Shown here: positions 1 to 8,911 of the stretch, piece after piece
Layout: every line of letters begins with the position of its first letter
How positions within the stretch are numbered: the stretch's first letter is position 1
Assembly: GCA_020636315.1 (NCBI GenBank)
Contig: JACJYA010000005.1
Location: forward strand, 1-64,000
Length of the DNA stretch: 64,000 nucleotides
Reading direction: 5' to 3'
DNA from: Lewinellaceae bacterium
GTDB lineage: Bacteria; Bacteroidota; Bacteroidia; Chitinophagales; Saprospiraceae
Notes under the pieces: model-generated
Database searches by the model: none
Told to the model about the DNA's origin: nothing
What the model saw: the letters and a program-made list of their open reading frames with translations, nothing else
Position numbers and translations under genes: made by a program

Positions 1-1
1 G

Positions 2-70
2 AGTGAAAAGGCGAAGAAATATCCGGCGGCCATTGTTATTCAGGGCGTTTCCCGTTTATTTGTTTCGTGA
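2..70 (+). CDS. Possible C-terminal end of a gene cut by the window edge
   Basis: One frame is open from the window edge to a TGA at 68-70 and reads as about 22 plausible residues ending in SRLFVS. It could be the tail of an upstream plus-strand gene. The stretch is too short to name a family and could be chance. Positions 71-209 show no further gene. Confidence 0.25.
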   Translation, partial: SEKAKKYPAAIVIQGVSRLFVS

Positions 71-209
71 AAAGATGGTTACCATCTTCTTGCTCCTGCA
101 AGATAAGAAAGTTGAGGCGATCCAATATCGCTCTTATTCTTCCAGAATGATGGGACAAAGACCGGCCAAAAATTGTTAAATTGCCATCACGGATCTAACA
201 CCCAACACC

Positions 210-1841
210 ATGCTACCCAAGATCACCCAATGGTTCCGTTTGCCAAACCGCAACCCTTTCAAAGTCCGCAACTGGGACTGGAAGCGCGCCGTTCAGCTGG
301 AGCGCTGGGCCACCGCTCTTGACCGCCTGGCCACCATCGCGCTGAAGCTGGGCACCCTGTTTCTGATCATCGTCGCCATCGTGCTGGTCAGCCGCATTTT
401 TCAGGACCAGGGTTACGTTATGGATGCCTTCAGCGTGCCCCTGCACCTGGAAGAAAGCGGATATAAGGGGGAGGTGGTCGCCCGGCGCATCCAGGATGAG
501 GTAGAGCTCCTCAAAGAACTGGCCAGCTCGGTCAAGGAGGACTCCCTGCAGCTGGCCGGCAACCAGCAGCCCGACCTCAATGTGGCGGTGATGGGCATCG
601 GAGTGTCGCTTCGGTCCATCACCTACCACCTGCGTGATATGTTCGGCCGGCCCAACCATCTGATACAGGGGGAGGTCACCCGCCTTGATGACGAATATAC
701 CCTGATCCTGCGCATGACGGGTTACCCCACCCATTCCGCTTCCGTGAAGGTTGGAGAAAGTGGCGAAAAAGCTGCCCTGGACTCCCTTATGCGGCGTGGC
801 GCCGAACTCATCATTACCAATACCGACCCCTACCGGCTGGCGGTGGTCAAATACCGGCAAAAGAAATACGACGAGGCACTGGAACTGGTGCGCGTCATTC
901 TGCGCAGCCGCCCGCAGGAGGCCCACTGGGCCTATCTGGCCTGGGGAAGCATTCTGGACGAGCAGGGGAAATACGAGTTGGCTCTGGAAAAGTTCGAAAA
1001 GTCTGCCCGCGCAAAACCGGATTTTCCACTGGCCTATGTCCGCCAGGCCTGGTCCCTGGAACGCCTGGGCAGGAAGGAGGAAAGCCTGGAAGCGATGAGA
1101 AACTCCATTGAACTGGATCCGAATGATGTAAGCCGGTGGCGTACGTATGGCTGGGCGTTGCACCGGGCCGGCGAATACGAAAAGGCCGACAGCGCCTTCG
1201 AGCAGATGACGATCCTCGCACCCGATGACCCCGACGTGTGGAGTACCTGGGCCGACAGCAAGGTTACCCGCGGTGCGGTAAACGAAGCCCTGGAAATCGT
1301 GGACCGCGCTGAAAAGATGGCCGGAGAGAATGCCCAGGGCTACATGATCCGTGCACTGGCCTGCCTGGCGCGCAAGGATACCGTGCAGGCCCTCCGGCAC
1401 GCCAGCGCCGCCTTCGAAATGGACCCCACCGTCCCCTGGGTTGCCGCTGCCCTGATGCGGGGCAATTATTACATGGACAACTACGAAGAAGTGGTGCGCA
1501 CCTTTCAGAAGGCCGAACCCTACCTGGCCGGCTCGGAAAACCACCAGAATGCACTGAACCTCGCCGCCATGGCCCACAACATACTGGGCGAGCACGCTCT
1601 GGCGATGGACAAGGCCCGGGCGGCAATTAGCCTGGATACGCTGCAGGGTTACCCCTATACGACACTGGCCGAAACTTTTGCCTTTACCGGCAAAGTGGAC
1701 AGTTTTTACCATTACCTGGAGGTGGCCTTCGAAAAGGGTTTCAAGCCGGGTGGTATCGATGAGTCGCAGCCTCCTTATAAGTCCCTGTCGGAGACAGCCC
1801 GGTATCGGGAACTGGTGGAACGGTATGGGTTGAAGGATTAG
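210..1841 (+). CDS. Membrane-anchored TPR repeat protein
   Basis: This 543-residue protein has a basic N-terminus and one strong hydrophobic segment at about residues 43-61. A globular stretch at about 70-205 follows, then a run of TPR-like helical pairs from about 215 to 500 with the usual A/G/Y/P spacing (for example AYLAWGSILDEQGKYELALE). The most likely topology is one membrane pass with the TPR array as a protein-binding scaffold outside the cytoplasm. No enzyme motif is visible. The first ATG follows a non-coding leader and is the only good start before the membrane segment. Partners and pathway are unknown. It is followed by a purine-rich tract and a mobile repeat. Confidence 0.8.
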   Translation: MLPKITQWFRLPNRNPFKVRNWDWKRAVQLERWATALDRLATIALKLGTLFLIIVAIVLVSRIFQDQGYVMDAFSVPLHLEESGYKGEVVARRIQDEVELLKELASSVKEDSLQLAGNQQPDLNVAVMGIGVSLRSITYHLRDMFGRPNHLIQGEVTRLDDEYTLILRMTGYPTHSASVKVGESGEKAALDSLMRRGAELIITNTDPYRLAVVKYRQKKYDEALELVRVILRSRPQEAHWAYLAWGSILDEQGKYELALEKFEKSARAKPDFPLAYVRQAWSLERLGRKEESLEAMRNSIELDPNDVSRWRTYGWALHRAGEYEKADSAFEQMTILAPDDPDVWSTWADSKVTRGAVNEALEIVDRAEKMAGENAQGYMIRALACLARKDTVQALRHASAAFEMDPTVPWVAAALMRGNYYMDNYEEVVRTFQKAEPYLAGSENHQNALNLAAMAHNILGEHALAMDKARAAISLDTLQGYPYTTLAETFAFTGKVDSFYHYLEVAFEKGFKPGGIDESQPPYKSLSETARYRELVERYGLKD

Positions 1842-1849
1842 GGGTGATG

Positions 1850-1965
1850 GGGTGATGGGAGATGGGAGAGGGGAGAGGGGAGATGGGGTGAGGAGAGAGA
1901 GGGAGAGAGGGAGAGGGGGAGGGGGAGAGAGGAGAGGGAGAGGGGAGAGGGAGAGGAGGGGAGGT
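1850..1965 (+). repeat. Homopurine G/A-rich low-complexity tract with G-quadruplex potential
   Basis: About 115 bases just after the TPR gene are almost entirely G and A on the plus strand. They contain many runs of three to five G separated by short A/G spacers, for example GGGAGAGGGGAGAGGGG. Such a tract can form G-quadruplexes or triplex DNA and may pause polymerases. Short open frames through it are low-complexity artefacts. Confidence 0.75.
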
Positions 1966-2006
1966 AACCCGCTGGTTTCCAGAAACCCAGGAACCCAGGA
2001 ACTCAG
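1964..2006 (+). repeat. AGAAACCC-type short tandem repeat
   Basis: A degenerate AGAAACCC/GGAACCC tandem follows the block AACCCGCTGGTTT. The same block followed by the same kind of tandem occurs at about 35720-35780, upstream of the GH18 gene. It lies directly before the first copy of the 142-bp mobile element. Confidence 0.45.
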
Positions 2007-2013
2007 AAACTTT

Positions 2014-2155
2014 CTGGACTTTGGACGGTCCTAGGGTAAAGTCGGAAATCGGAAGGCGGAAGGCGGAAAAACAGGCGTTGAGCACCTATTTGGACCCAAA
2101 TTCCGACTTCCGATTTCCCACTTCCGACTTCAAATGGGGCACGTCCAAAGTCCAG
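2014..2155 (+). mobile_element. 142-bp MITE-like element, copy 1
   Basis: This 142-bp element starts CTGGACTTTGGACG and ends with the exact reverse complement, a 14-bp perfect terminal inverted repeat. It is identical at every base to 10780-10921 and 63614-63755. The 7-bp sequence AAACTTT lies immediately on both sides (2007-2013 and 2156-2162), as expected of a target-site duplication. Inside are two imperfectly complementary arms built from AAGTCGGAA-like units, so the whole element can fold into a hairpin. It has no room for a transposase and would be moved in trans. Confidence 0.85.
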
Positions 2156-2246
2156 AAACTTTGAACCCTGCCTTCGGTTTTCGCTGTTCACAAATCCCTG
2201 AAATTCATTAAAATAAACAGAGGTTTGAGCCATCACTAAAATGCTG

Positions 2247-4100
2247 TTAATCCACTAACCTGGAATGGCTGGTCCTGTTAATAAAAATAAGCCCGTCAAA
2301 CTGGTAAGGGATGGCCATTTTCGCCTCGTAGCCGTAGTCGGACGCCATATAACCGATGAAGCGCACGGGGCGGGGGTACAGCAACCACGGCTGATCACGC
2401 CCGGCCCGCAGATCGAGTATCAGCCCGGGCGCCTCCTCTTCTGCGGCAAGGCGGTGCAGGGCCTCGTCGAGGCTGCCTTCGGGCGAGGGGAAGGCCTCCA
2501 CCGGAACCATGGTATTATCCTGGTAGCTCAGGGTGGCGCTGTAGGCGCCATCATAGGTTGAAAGCCCGAAAGCCCGGTAGCTATCTCCATACTGCCTGGC
2601 CAGGTGAGCCCCCATGGAGCCACCCTGGAAGTAGTTGTACAGCGGATCGGGGCCTTTCCCCCGGCTGATGTGAGCGTCGTGTGCCCAGATGATCATTCGC
2701 GTACCGGGCGGGCGCCGGGACAATAGCCAGCCGATGTTCTCGGCCATGGCGCTGTCCCGGGTTCCCTGGTCGAAAGTATAGTAAGCGGAATGTGCGGCTT
2801 GCAGAGCCACTCTGGCATTTTGCAGGGCCCATTCCACCCGGTTCTTTTCGGCAGGATTGGAGGCTTGCCTAAGCCAGTCGGCTTTACGGGCGGAAACCAG
2901 TTCCCAGGCCAGCCGGGTATTGTTGATCCATCCTTCCCGGATGCTGTCCGGAGCGGTGGGATAGTACTGCTCGCGCCATGCTTCCCGGTAAGGGCCGAGC
3001 AGGCTGTCGATAGCCGCCAGCAGTTCCGGAGCGTAGTCCGGGAGGAAAGCCAGCAAACTGTCGATGGGCAATTGGGGGTCCTGCATGTCGAAGCCCACGA
3101 ATTCCACTTTGTTTTGCGGGTTTTCCAGGTTGTAAGCGCGCATCCATTCGATGAGGGCCAGCATCTCTTCGGTGTTCCAGACTTTAAACATCACTTTCAT
3201 GGCCGTGCGGGCGTCGCCTTCGCCATTCAGGACATACCGGTTGACCGCTTCCACCGCCAGTTGATTGGCCTCGATGGCAAAGACAGTAACGCCCATTTCC
3301 TTCACGGCGTATTCCAGCAGCCGGTGTTTGATGCTAAAAAATTCGCTGGTCCCGTGGGTGGATTCGCCCAGGGCGATGAGTTGGGCGCCGCCGGTAATGC
3401 GGCGGAAGGCATCGAGATCGGAATAGTCCGGTTGTTTGCCCTCTGGCGTGGGATCTGTCTGTTTCAGCGGCGCTGCCTGTTGGGCCAGCCATTCCAACTG
3501 GGCCGAAGTGAATTGTGGGGCGACGGGGACTTCCGCCATTTGGCGCCCGCCGGCTGAAAGGGTGAGGGCATCAAACCAGGCTGCGCCGGAGCCGATCAGG
3601 CCAATGGTGAGGGAAAGGGTGTAAGCTGCGGAGTCAACCGGGATATTAAGGCTGAAAGGCATCCATAGCGCATCAGCGGGCCTTTCAGAAGTAGGGGGGA
3701 AGTTCATGGTATCTGCGTTGATCTTCCCCTCTTCCCCCCAGGTTTCCAGGGTCACCCGGGCCTGTCCTTCCAGGTTTTCTCTGCTTATCCAACCCGTCAA
3801 TTCTACTTGCTTCCCCTTCAGCCCCCAGGGGTCGATCCAGTAGCCCAGCGTGTGGGGCGAAACGGGCTCCTGCTGCGCCTCTCCAGAGATCCGGTAACTG
3901 TATTTGCCGGAGTGGGCCACGGTGCTGTCCATTACCGCTTTCGCATGGGGCGCCCGAAAAAAGTACTGCCAGCCCCAGGGGCGGGCGGGGCCTTCGGGGC
4001 TTATCCGTTCGAAATCGAGGTTGAGTGGCTGCTGGGCGGCAACGGCCAGAGTACTGTGAATAATGGCTGTTGCGATCAGTATGCGGAAGAGGCAATTCAT
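2247..4100 (-). CDS. Erythromycin esterase family protein, secreted
   Basis: This 617-residue protein has a signal peptide at about 1-22. A beta-rich N-terminal region at about 25-185 resembles a carbohydrate-binding or jelly-roll domain. The erythromycin esterase domain covers about 235-610. Family landmarks are visible: GESTHG near 245-250, a TVFAIEA stretch just after it, and WAHDAH near 475. Members hydrolyse macrolide lactones or, more often, have unknown ester substrates, so resistance should not be assumed. The signal peptide and extra N-terminal domain suggest an exported enzyme. It is divergent from the AraC-type gene at 4241 and shares a 140-bp intergenic region containing an inverted repeat. 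Confidence 0.85.
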   Translation of the reverse strand: MNCLFRILIATAIIHSTLAVAAQQPLNLDFERISPEGPARPWGWQYFFRAPHAKAVMDSTVAHSGKYSYRISGEAQQEPVSPHTLGYWIDPWGLKGKQVELTGWISRENLEGQARVTLETWGEEGKINADTMNFPPTSERPADALWMPFSLNIPVDSAAYTLSLTIGLIGSGAAWFDALTLSAGGRQMAEVPVAPQFTSAQLEWLAQQAAPLKQTDPTPEGKQPDYSDLDAFRRITGGAQLIALGESTHGTSEFFSIKHRLLEYAVKEMGVTVFAIEANQLAVEAVNRYVLNGEGDARTAMKVMFKVWNTEEMLALIEWMRAYNLENPQNKVEFVGFDMQDPQLPIDSLLAFLPDYAPELLAAIDSLLGPYREAWREQYYPTAPDSIREGWINNTRLAWELVSARKADWLRQASNPAEKNRVEWALQNARVALQAAHSAYYTFDQGTRDSAMAENIGWLLSRRPPGTRMIIWAHDAHISRGKGPDPLYNYFQGGSMGAHLARQYGDSYRAFGLSTYDGAYSATLSYQDNTMVPVEAFPSPEGSLDEALHRLAAEEEAPGLILDLRAGRDQPWLLYPRPVRFIGYMASDYGYEAKMAIPYQFDGLIFINRTSHSRLVD

Positions 4101-4123
4101 AGCATTTATTTTTGTAAATGAGT

Positions 4124-4173
4124 AACCTGCCGGGTTTTCGTCCAGGTATTGGTTTTGGTTAACCCGGCAGGTT
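4124..4173. promoter_or_regulatory. Inverted repeat between divergent genes
   Basis: AACCTGCCGGGTT at 4124-4136 and its exact complement AACCCGGCAGGTT at 4161-4173 are separated by 24 bases. The dyad sits between the divergent esterase and AraC-type genes, about 25 bases upstream of the esterase start. It could be an operator or an mRNA hairpin in the esterase leader; the sequence cannot tell which. Confidence 0.5.
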
Positions 4174-4240
4174 GTTGAGGGTAAATTGTTCGGTTCGCAA
4201 CATAAAGCAAAAGCCCCTATCTTAAAGGCTCATTAAGCCA

Positions 4241-5332
4241 ATGAGACTTTTTTTTATGGTAAATGGACACGGACTGATCGAGGGGGCGGCCTTTCTGGTG
4301 GCCGTACAGACTGCGGCGGCCTGCCTGCTGAATGCCTTTAGCGCCAACCGCTCCAACCGGTACCTGGGAGGGCTGATCCTGGTGTTCCTGGGCAGCACCA
4401 AGTATTACGTTTTCTCTTACCTGGGCTACGGGCCAGTGTATGATTTTCTGAACAGCGTATCTACCGCCCAGTTTTACGGCCCGGTGTTTTACCTCTTTCT
4501 GCTATCGGTCATCGGGCGGGAGAACCGGAAGGTGGCTCTAACCCACCTGGCCCTGCCGGCCGGACTGATGGCTCTCTCCTTCCTTCGGGCGTACGGAGGC
4601 ATCTGGCCGGGGGAAAGCTACGTCAGTGCAATAACGGCGGTAGAGTACGGTATGATCCTGTTCTATTTTGTACTCTGCCTGCAGCTTTTCCGCAGCGGGC
4701 AGTTCCTGCCGGTCAAGGCCCGGCAGCGGTACTGGCTGTTTTTTGTGCTCGTTTACGGTTACCTCATTTACAACTTCACCGATCTGTTGGCAATGATCTT
4801 TTGGCCTGCTTTCTGGCAAAGCCTGATGCCGGGCTTTTTCTACTTCGATATGGCGCTCTACCTGCTCAATTTCTGCTTTCTCATCCTGTTCGGCCTCACT
4901 GAGCTCAACTGGATGCGGAAACTGGTGGTGCCCGCCTCCGTTCAGTTTACTGGCGGAGCTTCCCACCCGGAGCTGGAGGAGTTGGGGCGGCGGCTGGACT
5001 ACCTGCTTGAAAGAGAAGGCATACACACCGACCCGGAGCTCAACCTCAGCGTTTTAGCCACAAAGCTGGGCGTTTCCGGAGTGGCGGTTTCGGAATACCT
5101 GAAAAACTACCGGAAAACTTCGTTCTACGAATTGCTCAATTACTACCGGGTGCAGGAGTTCAAACGGCGGCTCACCGACCCGGAATACCAGCACCTCAGC
5201 CTGGAAGGCCTGGCGTACGAAGCGGGCTTCCGCTCCAAGGCTACCTTCAACCGGGCGTTCAAAAAGCTGGAGAGGATGACGCCGGGGGAGTTCCGGAAGA
5301 GAGTGGGAGACGGGGAGAAAGGGGAGGCGTGA
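4241..5332 (+). CDS. AraC-family regulator with membrane-spanning N-terminal domain
   Basis: The first ~215 residues of this 363-residue protein form about seven hydrophobic segments. The C-terminal ~110 residues are an AraC-type double helix-turn-helix (LNLSVLATKLGVSGVAVSEY, then LEGLAYEAGFRSKATFNRAF and the closing MTPGEFRK). This architecture is common in Bacteroidota and suggests a membrane sensor that binds DNA directly. The ligand is unknown. The divergent esterase gene is the natural candidate target. An ATG at 4256, in frame and five codons in, is an alternative start. Confidence 0.87.
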   Translation: MRLFFMVNGHGLIEGAAFLVAVQTAAACLLNAFSANRSNRYLGGLILVFLGSTKYYVFSYLGYGPVYDFLNSVSTAQFYGPVFYLFLLSVIGRENRKVALTHLALPAGLMALSFLRAYGGIWPGESYVSAITAVEYGMILFYFVLCLQLFRSGQFLPVKARQRYWLFFVLVYGYLIYNFTDLLAMIFWPAFWQSLMPGFFYFDMALYLLNFCFLILFGLTELNWMRKLVVPASVQFTGGASHPELEELGRRLDYLLEREGIHTDPELNLSVLATKLGVSGVAVSEYLKNYRKTSFYELLNYYRVQEFKRRLTDPEYQHLSLEGLAYEAGFRSKATFNRAFKKLERMTPGEFRKRVGDGEKGEA

Positions 5333-5469
5333 GCAGGGAGAGGAGAGGGGCAAACACATCGGGAAATATCCACAAAAGGAGAATAAAACAGTATTAAAAT
5401 ATATGAAAATTCGGAATTATAATCCGAAATTTCATAGATGATTTCTAAATTGGGTAAAATTCTATTCTT

Positions 5470-6618
5470 GTGTCCCCTGTAATTATTAATCGAGCAAAGG
5501 ATTACAATCAAGTAAAGGACCTGATCAGGATTTTTCCGGTCACAGCCATTTTGGGGCCACGCCAGGCGGGTAAAACCACTTTGGCTAAGACCTTTCAACC
5601 GGATTACATTTTTGACCTGGAAAATCCCAGGGGCCTTGCAGTAATGGAGAATCCTCAATTGGCGCTGGAGGGCCTGGAAGGATTGATCATGATTGATGAG
5701 GTACAAAGGAAACCAGAACTTTTTCCGTTGTTGAGGTTTTTAGTTGATAACAATTCCAGGCAACGATACCTTATATTGGGCAGCGCCTCATCAAATCTGA
5801 GGCAGCAAAGTGGAGAATCTCTGGCGGGGCGGATCGGGTACCATTACCTTACCGGGTTTAACTTGGCTGAAACAGGGTTAGAAAATCTTAATGCCTTATG
5901 GTTAAGAGGCGGTTTTCCCAGATCCTATCTGTCGCTAACTGATCGGGATAGCATGGCCTGGCGCTCTAATTTTATTTCAACTTTTCTGGAAAAAGACCTT
6001 GCGGCTCTGGGTATCACCGTACCGTCTTCTGTCATGTACCGTTTTTGGGTAATGCTGAGCCATTACCATGGACAGACACTGAATTACAGTGAGCTTAGCC
6101 GCTCTTTTGGGATTTCAGACAAAACAGTAAAGCATTATATTTCTGTTTTGGAAGACACCTTCATGGTCAGAATACTTATGCCCTGGCATGCCAATGTCGG
6201 AAAGAGGCTGGTTAAAAGCCCTAAATTGTATTTGAGGGATTCTGGTATTTTTCATGCTCTCCAGGATATTACCACCTTATTTGAGCTAAAGACAAACCCT
6301 AAGCTCGGCGCTTCCTGGAAAGGTTTTGCCCTGGAGGAAATAACTGCATTTTTATCCAAGCGGGACAGTGAAGTGTTTTTTTATGCTGCTCATCAGGGAG
6401 TAGAGCTTGACCTCTACTGGCAAGATAAAGGCCAGTATTTTGGCGCAGAGTTCAAATATATGGATGCTCCGAGAACAACCAAATCCATGCATCAGGCTAT
6501 CAAAGACCTTAACCTCCGTCATCTTTGGGTGGTCTATCCGGGAGACAAATGGTATCGGTTAACGGAAAAGATCACAGTACTTCCTCTCCAGCAGATTGAA
6601 AAAATAAGACAATACTAG
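5470..6618 (+). CDS. AAA_14/DUF4143-type ATP-binding protein
   Basis: This 382-residue P-loop protein has Walker A GPRQAGKTT near residues 29-37, a Walker B-like IMIDEVQRKP stretch, and LILGSASS as the sensor region. A winged-helix segment (NYSELSRSFGISDKTVKHYI) follows, and then a C-terminal DUF4143-like domain with a possible nuclease-fold core (GVELDLYWQDK, GAEFKY). Members are scattered, often horizontally acquired, and their function is poorly known. The start is GTG at 5470 after an AT-rich leader. The gene is lower in GC than its neighbours, which fits acquisition. It appears to stand alone. Confidence 0.85.
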   Translation: MSPVIINRAKDYNQVKDLIRIFPVTAILGPRQAGKTTLAKTFQPDYIFDLENPRGLAVMENPQLALEGLEGLIMIDEVQRKPELFPLLRFLVDNNSRQRYLILGSASSNLRQQSGESLAGRIGYHYLTGFNLAETGLENLNALWLRGGFPRSYLSLTDRDSMAWRSNFISTFLEKDLAALGITVPSSVMYRFWVMLSHYHGQTLNYSELSRSFGISDKTVKHYISVLEDTFMVRILMPWHANVGKRLVKSPKLYLRDSGIFHALQDITTLFELKTNPKLGASWKGFALEEITAFLSKRDSEVFFYAAHQGVELDLYWQDKGQYFGAEFKYMDAPRTTKSMHQAIKDLNLRHLWVVYPGDKWYRLTEKITVLPLQQIEKIRQY

Positions 6619-6632
6619 GTTCAGGGCCGGAA

Positions 6633-7640
6633 TTGCTGGATGAAATGTGTGGATACTCGCCCGAAAACCTATTTTTGCAGGGAGCGGTAAAGACTCGTCC
6701 GCTGGCCAGTATTCTGGCGGACTGCCAGCCATACCACAATCAACCAGGTCAACAAATGAACCAATCACCGAATCAACCAATCACCGAATCAACCAATCAA
6801 CGAATCAACGAATCGACGGCTCCCCCCGAAATCTACTTCCACGTCGGCCTGGGCAAGGTGGCCTCAACTTACCTGCAGCACCGTTTCTTCCCGAAGCTGA
6901 AGGGCATCCACTACATCAAAAGCACGCGTTACCGCCGCAGCCCGCAGATCATAAAAGATTCCCATTATGACAAGTATTTCATATCCCGCGAATTCGACCA
7001 GCAACTGGAAGACGAGGTGAAGTGGTTCTCTTCCTTTTACCCCCATGCCCGCCCCATCATCATCTTCCGGCGGCACGACGGCTGGGTGGCCTCCCAGTAC
7101 CGGCGCTACGTCAAGAACGGCGGCTTCCTGCCTTTCAATAAGTTCTTTGACGTGGAGAACGACAGGGGCCTGTGGAAGATCAAACACGCCACCTTCTACA
7201 ACAACCTGGAGATCCTGGAAAAATACTTCGGTTCCAAGCCCCTGGTGCTCTTCCACGACGAGCTGAAGGAGGGCCCCTGGGCTTTCTTCGACAAGATCGC
7301 CGCCTTCTGCGGCGTCACCTACGATAAGGAGGACATCTCCCTGGCGCCCGTCCACCGCTCCTATAACGAGAAACAGCTGCGTATCATGCGCTCGGTGGCC
7401 CGCACCTTCTTCGGGGAGCAGCAGCCCGAGTTCTCGGAGCAGCCCGTCCTGCACTGGTTGCAGCGGCGGGGCCGCCTGCTGGCCTGCTACGCCATTCTGT
7501 ACCCCGCCCTGCTGGTGCCCGAGGCTCTGGCGCCGAAAGAGGAGATGACGCCGAAAGAGGAATTGCGGAAGATCAGGGAGTTTTTTGAGGAGGATTGGCA
7601 GCGGTTGCAGCGGTATGCAGCGGAGCATAACCCTGGGTGA
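6633..7640 (+). CDS. Sulfotransferase-like P-loop protein
   Basis: The conserved part begins at PPEIYFHVGLGKVASTYLQH, a 5'-phosphosulfate-binding loop of the sulfotransferase superfamily. FRRHDGWVASQYRRY matches the 3'-phosphate-binding region. The product would transfer sulfate from PAPS to an unknown acceptor in the cytoplasm. The better start is ATG 6756, because residues upstream of it look non-coding. Residues after that ATG (MNQSPNQPITESTNQ) are encoded by an 8-bp tandem repeat, which is unusual. GC is high, unlike the ATPase gene just before it. Substrate and pathway are not evident from neighbours. Confidence 0.75.
   Translation: MLDEMCGYSPENLFLQGAVKTRPLASILADCQPYHNQPGQQMNQSPNQPITESTNQRINESTAPPEIYFHVGLGKVASTYLQHRFFPKLKGIHYIKSTRYRRSPQIIKDSHYDKYFISREFDQQLEDEVKWFSSFYPHARPIIIFRRHDGWVASQYRRYVKNGGFLPFNKFFDVENDRGLWKIKHATFYNNLEILEKYFGSKPLVLFHDELKEGPWAFFDKIAAFCGVTYDKEDISLAPVHRSYNEKQLRIMRSVARTFFGEQQPEFSEQPVLHWLQRRGRLLACYAILYPALLVPEALAPKEEMTPKEELRKIREFFEEDWQRLQRYAAEHNPG
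6759..6814 (+). repeat. 8-bp tandem repeat at the start of the sulfotransferase gene
   Basis: Seven tandem 8-bp units of the form AACCAATC, ACCGAATC or AACGAATC directly follow the ATG at 6756. Eight is not a multiple of three, so gain or loss of one unit would shift the reading frame of everything downstream. No usable in-frame start lies between the repeat and the P-loop. Confidence 0.7.
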
Positions 7641-7764
7641 GGAGGGGGGGGGCGGGCATTCGAAGATTTATTCTAACTTATAACTTATCCACAAGGATTA
7701 TCTCTAATTCCTCTACCTTTTCCAATTTGATATCATTCGTCAAAAACTTATTACAACTTTCTTC

Positions 7765-7800
7765 GTAACTATTCAGCACGCAGGCGTCCTGAATAGTTAC
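7765..7800. repeat. Inverted repeat with 12-bp perfect arms
   Basis: GTAACTATTCAG at 7765-7776 and CTGAATAGTTAC at 7789-7800 flank a 12-base loop. It lies between convergent genes and may act as a bidirectional terminator or be a repeat-family member. A second dyad, ATTCAGAAA/TTTCTGAAT, lies at 7803-7811 and 7850-7858. Confidence 0.6.
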
Positions 7801-7859
7801 AAATTCAGAAAGAATTGTGTCTTTACTCCTGAATGTGATTTCGTCGCGATTTCTGAATT

Positions 7860-8050
7860 AGTGCTTGTTTGGTGGTCAATTTTTGAGCTGCAAAGGCCAC
7901 TTTTTTGATGACACTGCGTTGCTTTTCTTGTCCGCACCTTCCAGGTACGCCCTTCAAAAAGCGCCTTCCCGACACTTCGTGTACGGGACAAGTTATTTCA
8001 TCAAAAAATTGACTCTTTTCGCCATCAAACCCGGCCTCCAAACAAGCACT
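7860..8050. repeat. Long imperfect palindrome, TGTTTGGA family, member 1
   Basis: The 191-bp element begins AGTGCTTGTTTGG and ends CCAAACAAGCACT. Nested complementary arms run inward (GTCAATTTTTGA with TCAAAAAATTGAC, and TTTTTGATGA with TCATCAAAAA). It shares end sequence TGTTTGGAGGCC with 11090-11138 and the inner phrase CCTTCCAGGTA with 47973-48134. It lies in the convergent gap between the sulfotransferase and exonuclease genes. The rest of the 521-bp gap holds a CA/TA-rich microsatellite at about 8118-8160. Confidence 0.6.
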
Positions 8051-8161
8051 TAACTAATAAACCAGTTACAGCATAAAAACTGGCATAATACAATCTATTT
8101 ACAGCTGAATTCCATTAGCACATATACACACAAGCACACATACACGCATACACATATAAAC

Positions 8162-8911
8162 TCACTTCACATGCACCACCTGATCCTCCTCCAGCAGGGG
8201 CATATATTTATAGCGCAGGTAGAGCTGAACGGTGGCCAGCACATCCTTTTCGCAGTAGAGGGCAAGCCTTTCCAGGTCTTTATCCTCCCAGTAAACCCTG
8301 CCGACGTCACTGCCGTCGATGTCGTCTTTGGGAGAGGGGAAGCCCAGGACAGCGGCCAGCAGCTTCAGGGAAGTGTAGTGTTTGCGGTCGCCGAATTTCC
8401 ACATTTCCATGGTGTCCAGGAGGTGTTTGGTTTCCCAGGGTTTTTTGCCGGAAATATTAAAGGGAGTGGGAAGAGGCAACTGGTGGACGACCATGCGGCG
8501 GCAAATGTAGGGGATGTCAAACTCTTTGGCATTGTGGCCGCAGAAGCCATGCTTGTTGGGGTTGTTGTAAAATTTGAAGACCATTTGGGAAAACTCGAAG
8601 AGCAGTTCTTTTTCGTTTTCACTGGCGAAGGACTTGAGCCGGACTTTCAGCCGCTGGTCTTCCTTATCCCGGTAAACGACGCCTACAGAGATGCAGACGA
8701 TCTTGCCAAACTCGGCGAAAATGGCGGCTCGGCCTTTATAAAGTGCTGCATAATCGGGTTCTTCCTCTTCTTCTGTGGTTCGCGACAGTTGCCGTGCTTT
8801 GATCTTCCACAGGTCCTGGAAGTCCTCGCTCAGGCTCTCGAACTCCGGTTTACCGGAGACGGTTTCAATATCCAGGAAAAGTATATTGGCGATATCGATA
8901 TTTTCAGTCAT
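8162..8911 (-). CDS. Predicted 3'-5' exonuclease (RNase H fold, PolB-exo related)
   Basis: The 249-residue protein carries the three motifs of a DEDD-type exonuclease. D14 and E16 lie in LFLDIETVSG, GHNAKEFDIPYICRR holds the second Asp near 130, and YCEKDVLAT holds the third Asp near 224. The tyrosine in the last motif suggests the DEDDy subtype. Members remove 3'-terminal nucleotides from DNA with metal ions; this stand-alone group is probably a repair or proofreading nuclease. It is divergent from the coiled-coil gene at 9170 across a 258-bp gap with no other gene. Confidence 0.85.
   Translation of the reverse strand: MTENIDIANILFLDIETVSGKPEFESLSEDFQDLWKIKARQLSRTTEEEEEPDYAALYKGRAAIFAEFGKIVCISVGVVYRDKEDQRLKVRLKSFASENEKELLFEFSQMVFKFYNNPNKHGFCGHNAKEFDIPYICRRMVVHQLPLPTPFNISGKKPWETKHLLDTMEMWKFGDRKHYTSLKLLAAVLGFPSPKDDIDGSDVGRVYWEDKDLERLALYCEKDVLATVQLYLRYKYMPLLEEDQVVHVK

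Noticed and set aside
213..1712. A 499-codon open frame on the minus strand, opposite the TPR gene
   Set aside because: It is the shadow of a GC-rich gene. The plus strand shows TPR repeats and a membrane helix, whereas the minus frame has no family features.
2790..3557. A 255-codon plus-strand frame inside the esterase gene
   Set aside because: It is antisense to the erythromycin esterase core motifs and has no domain of its own.
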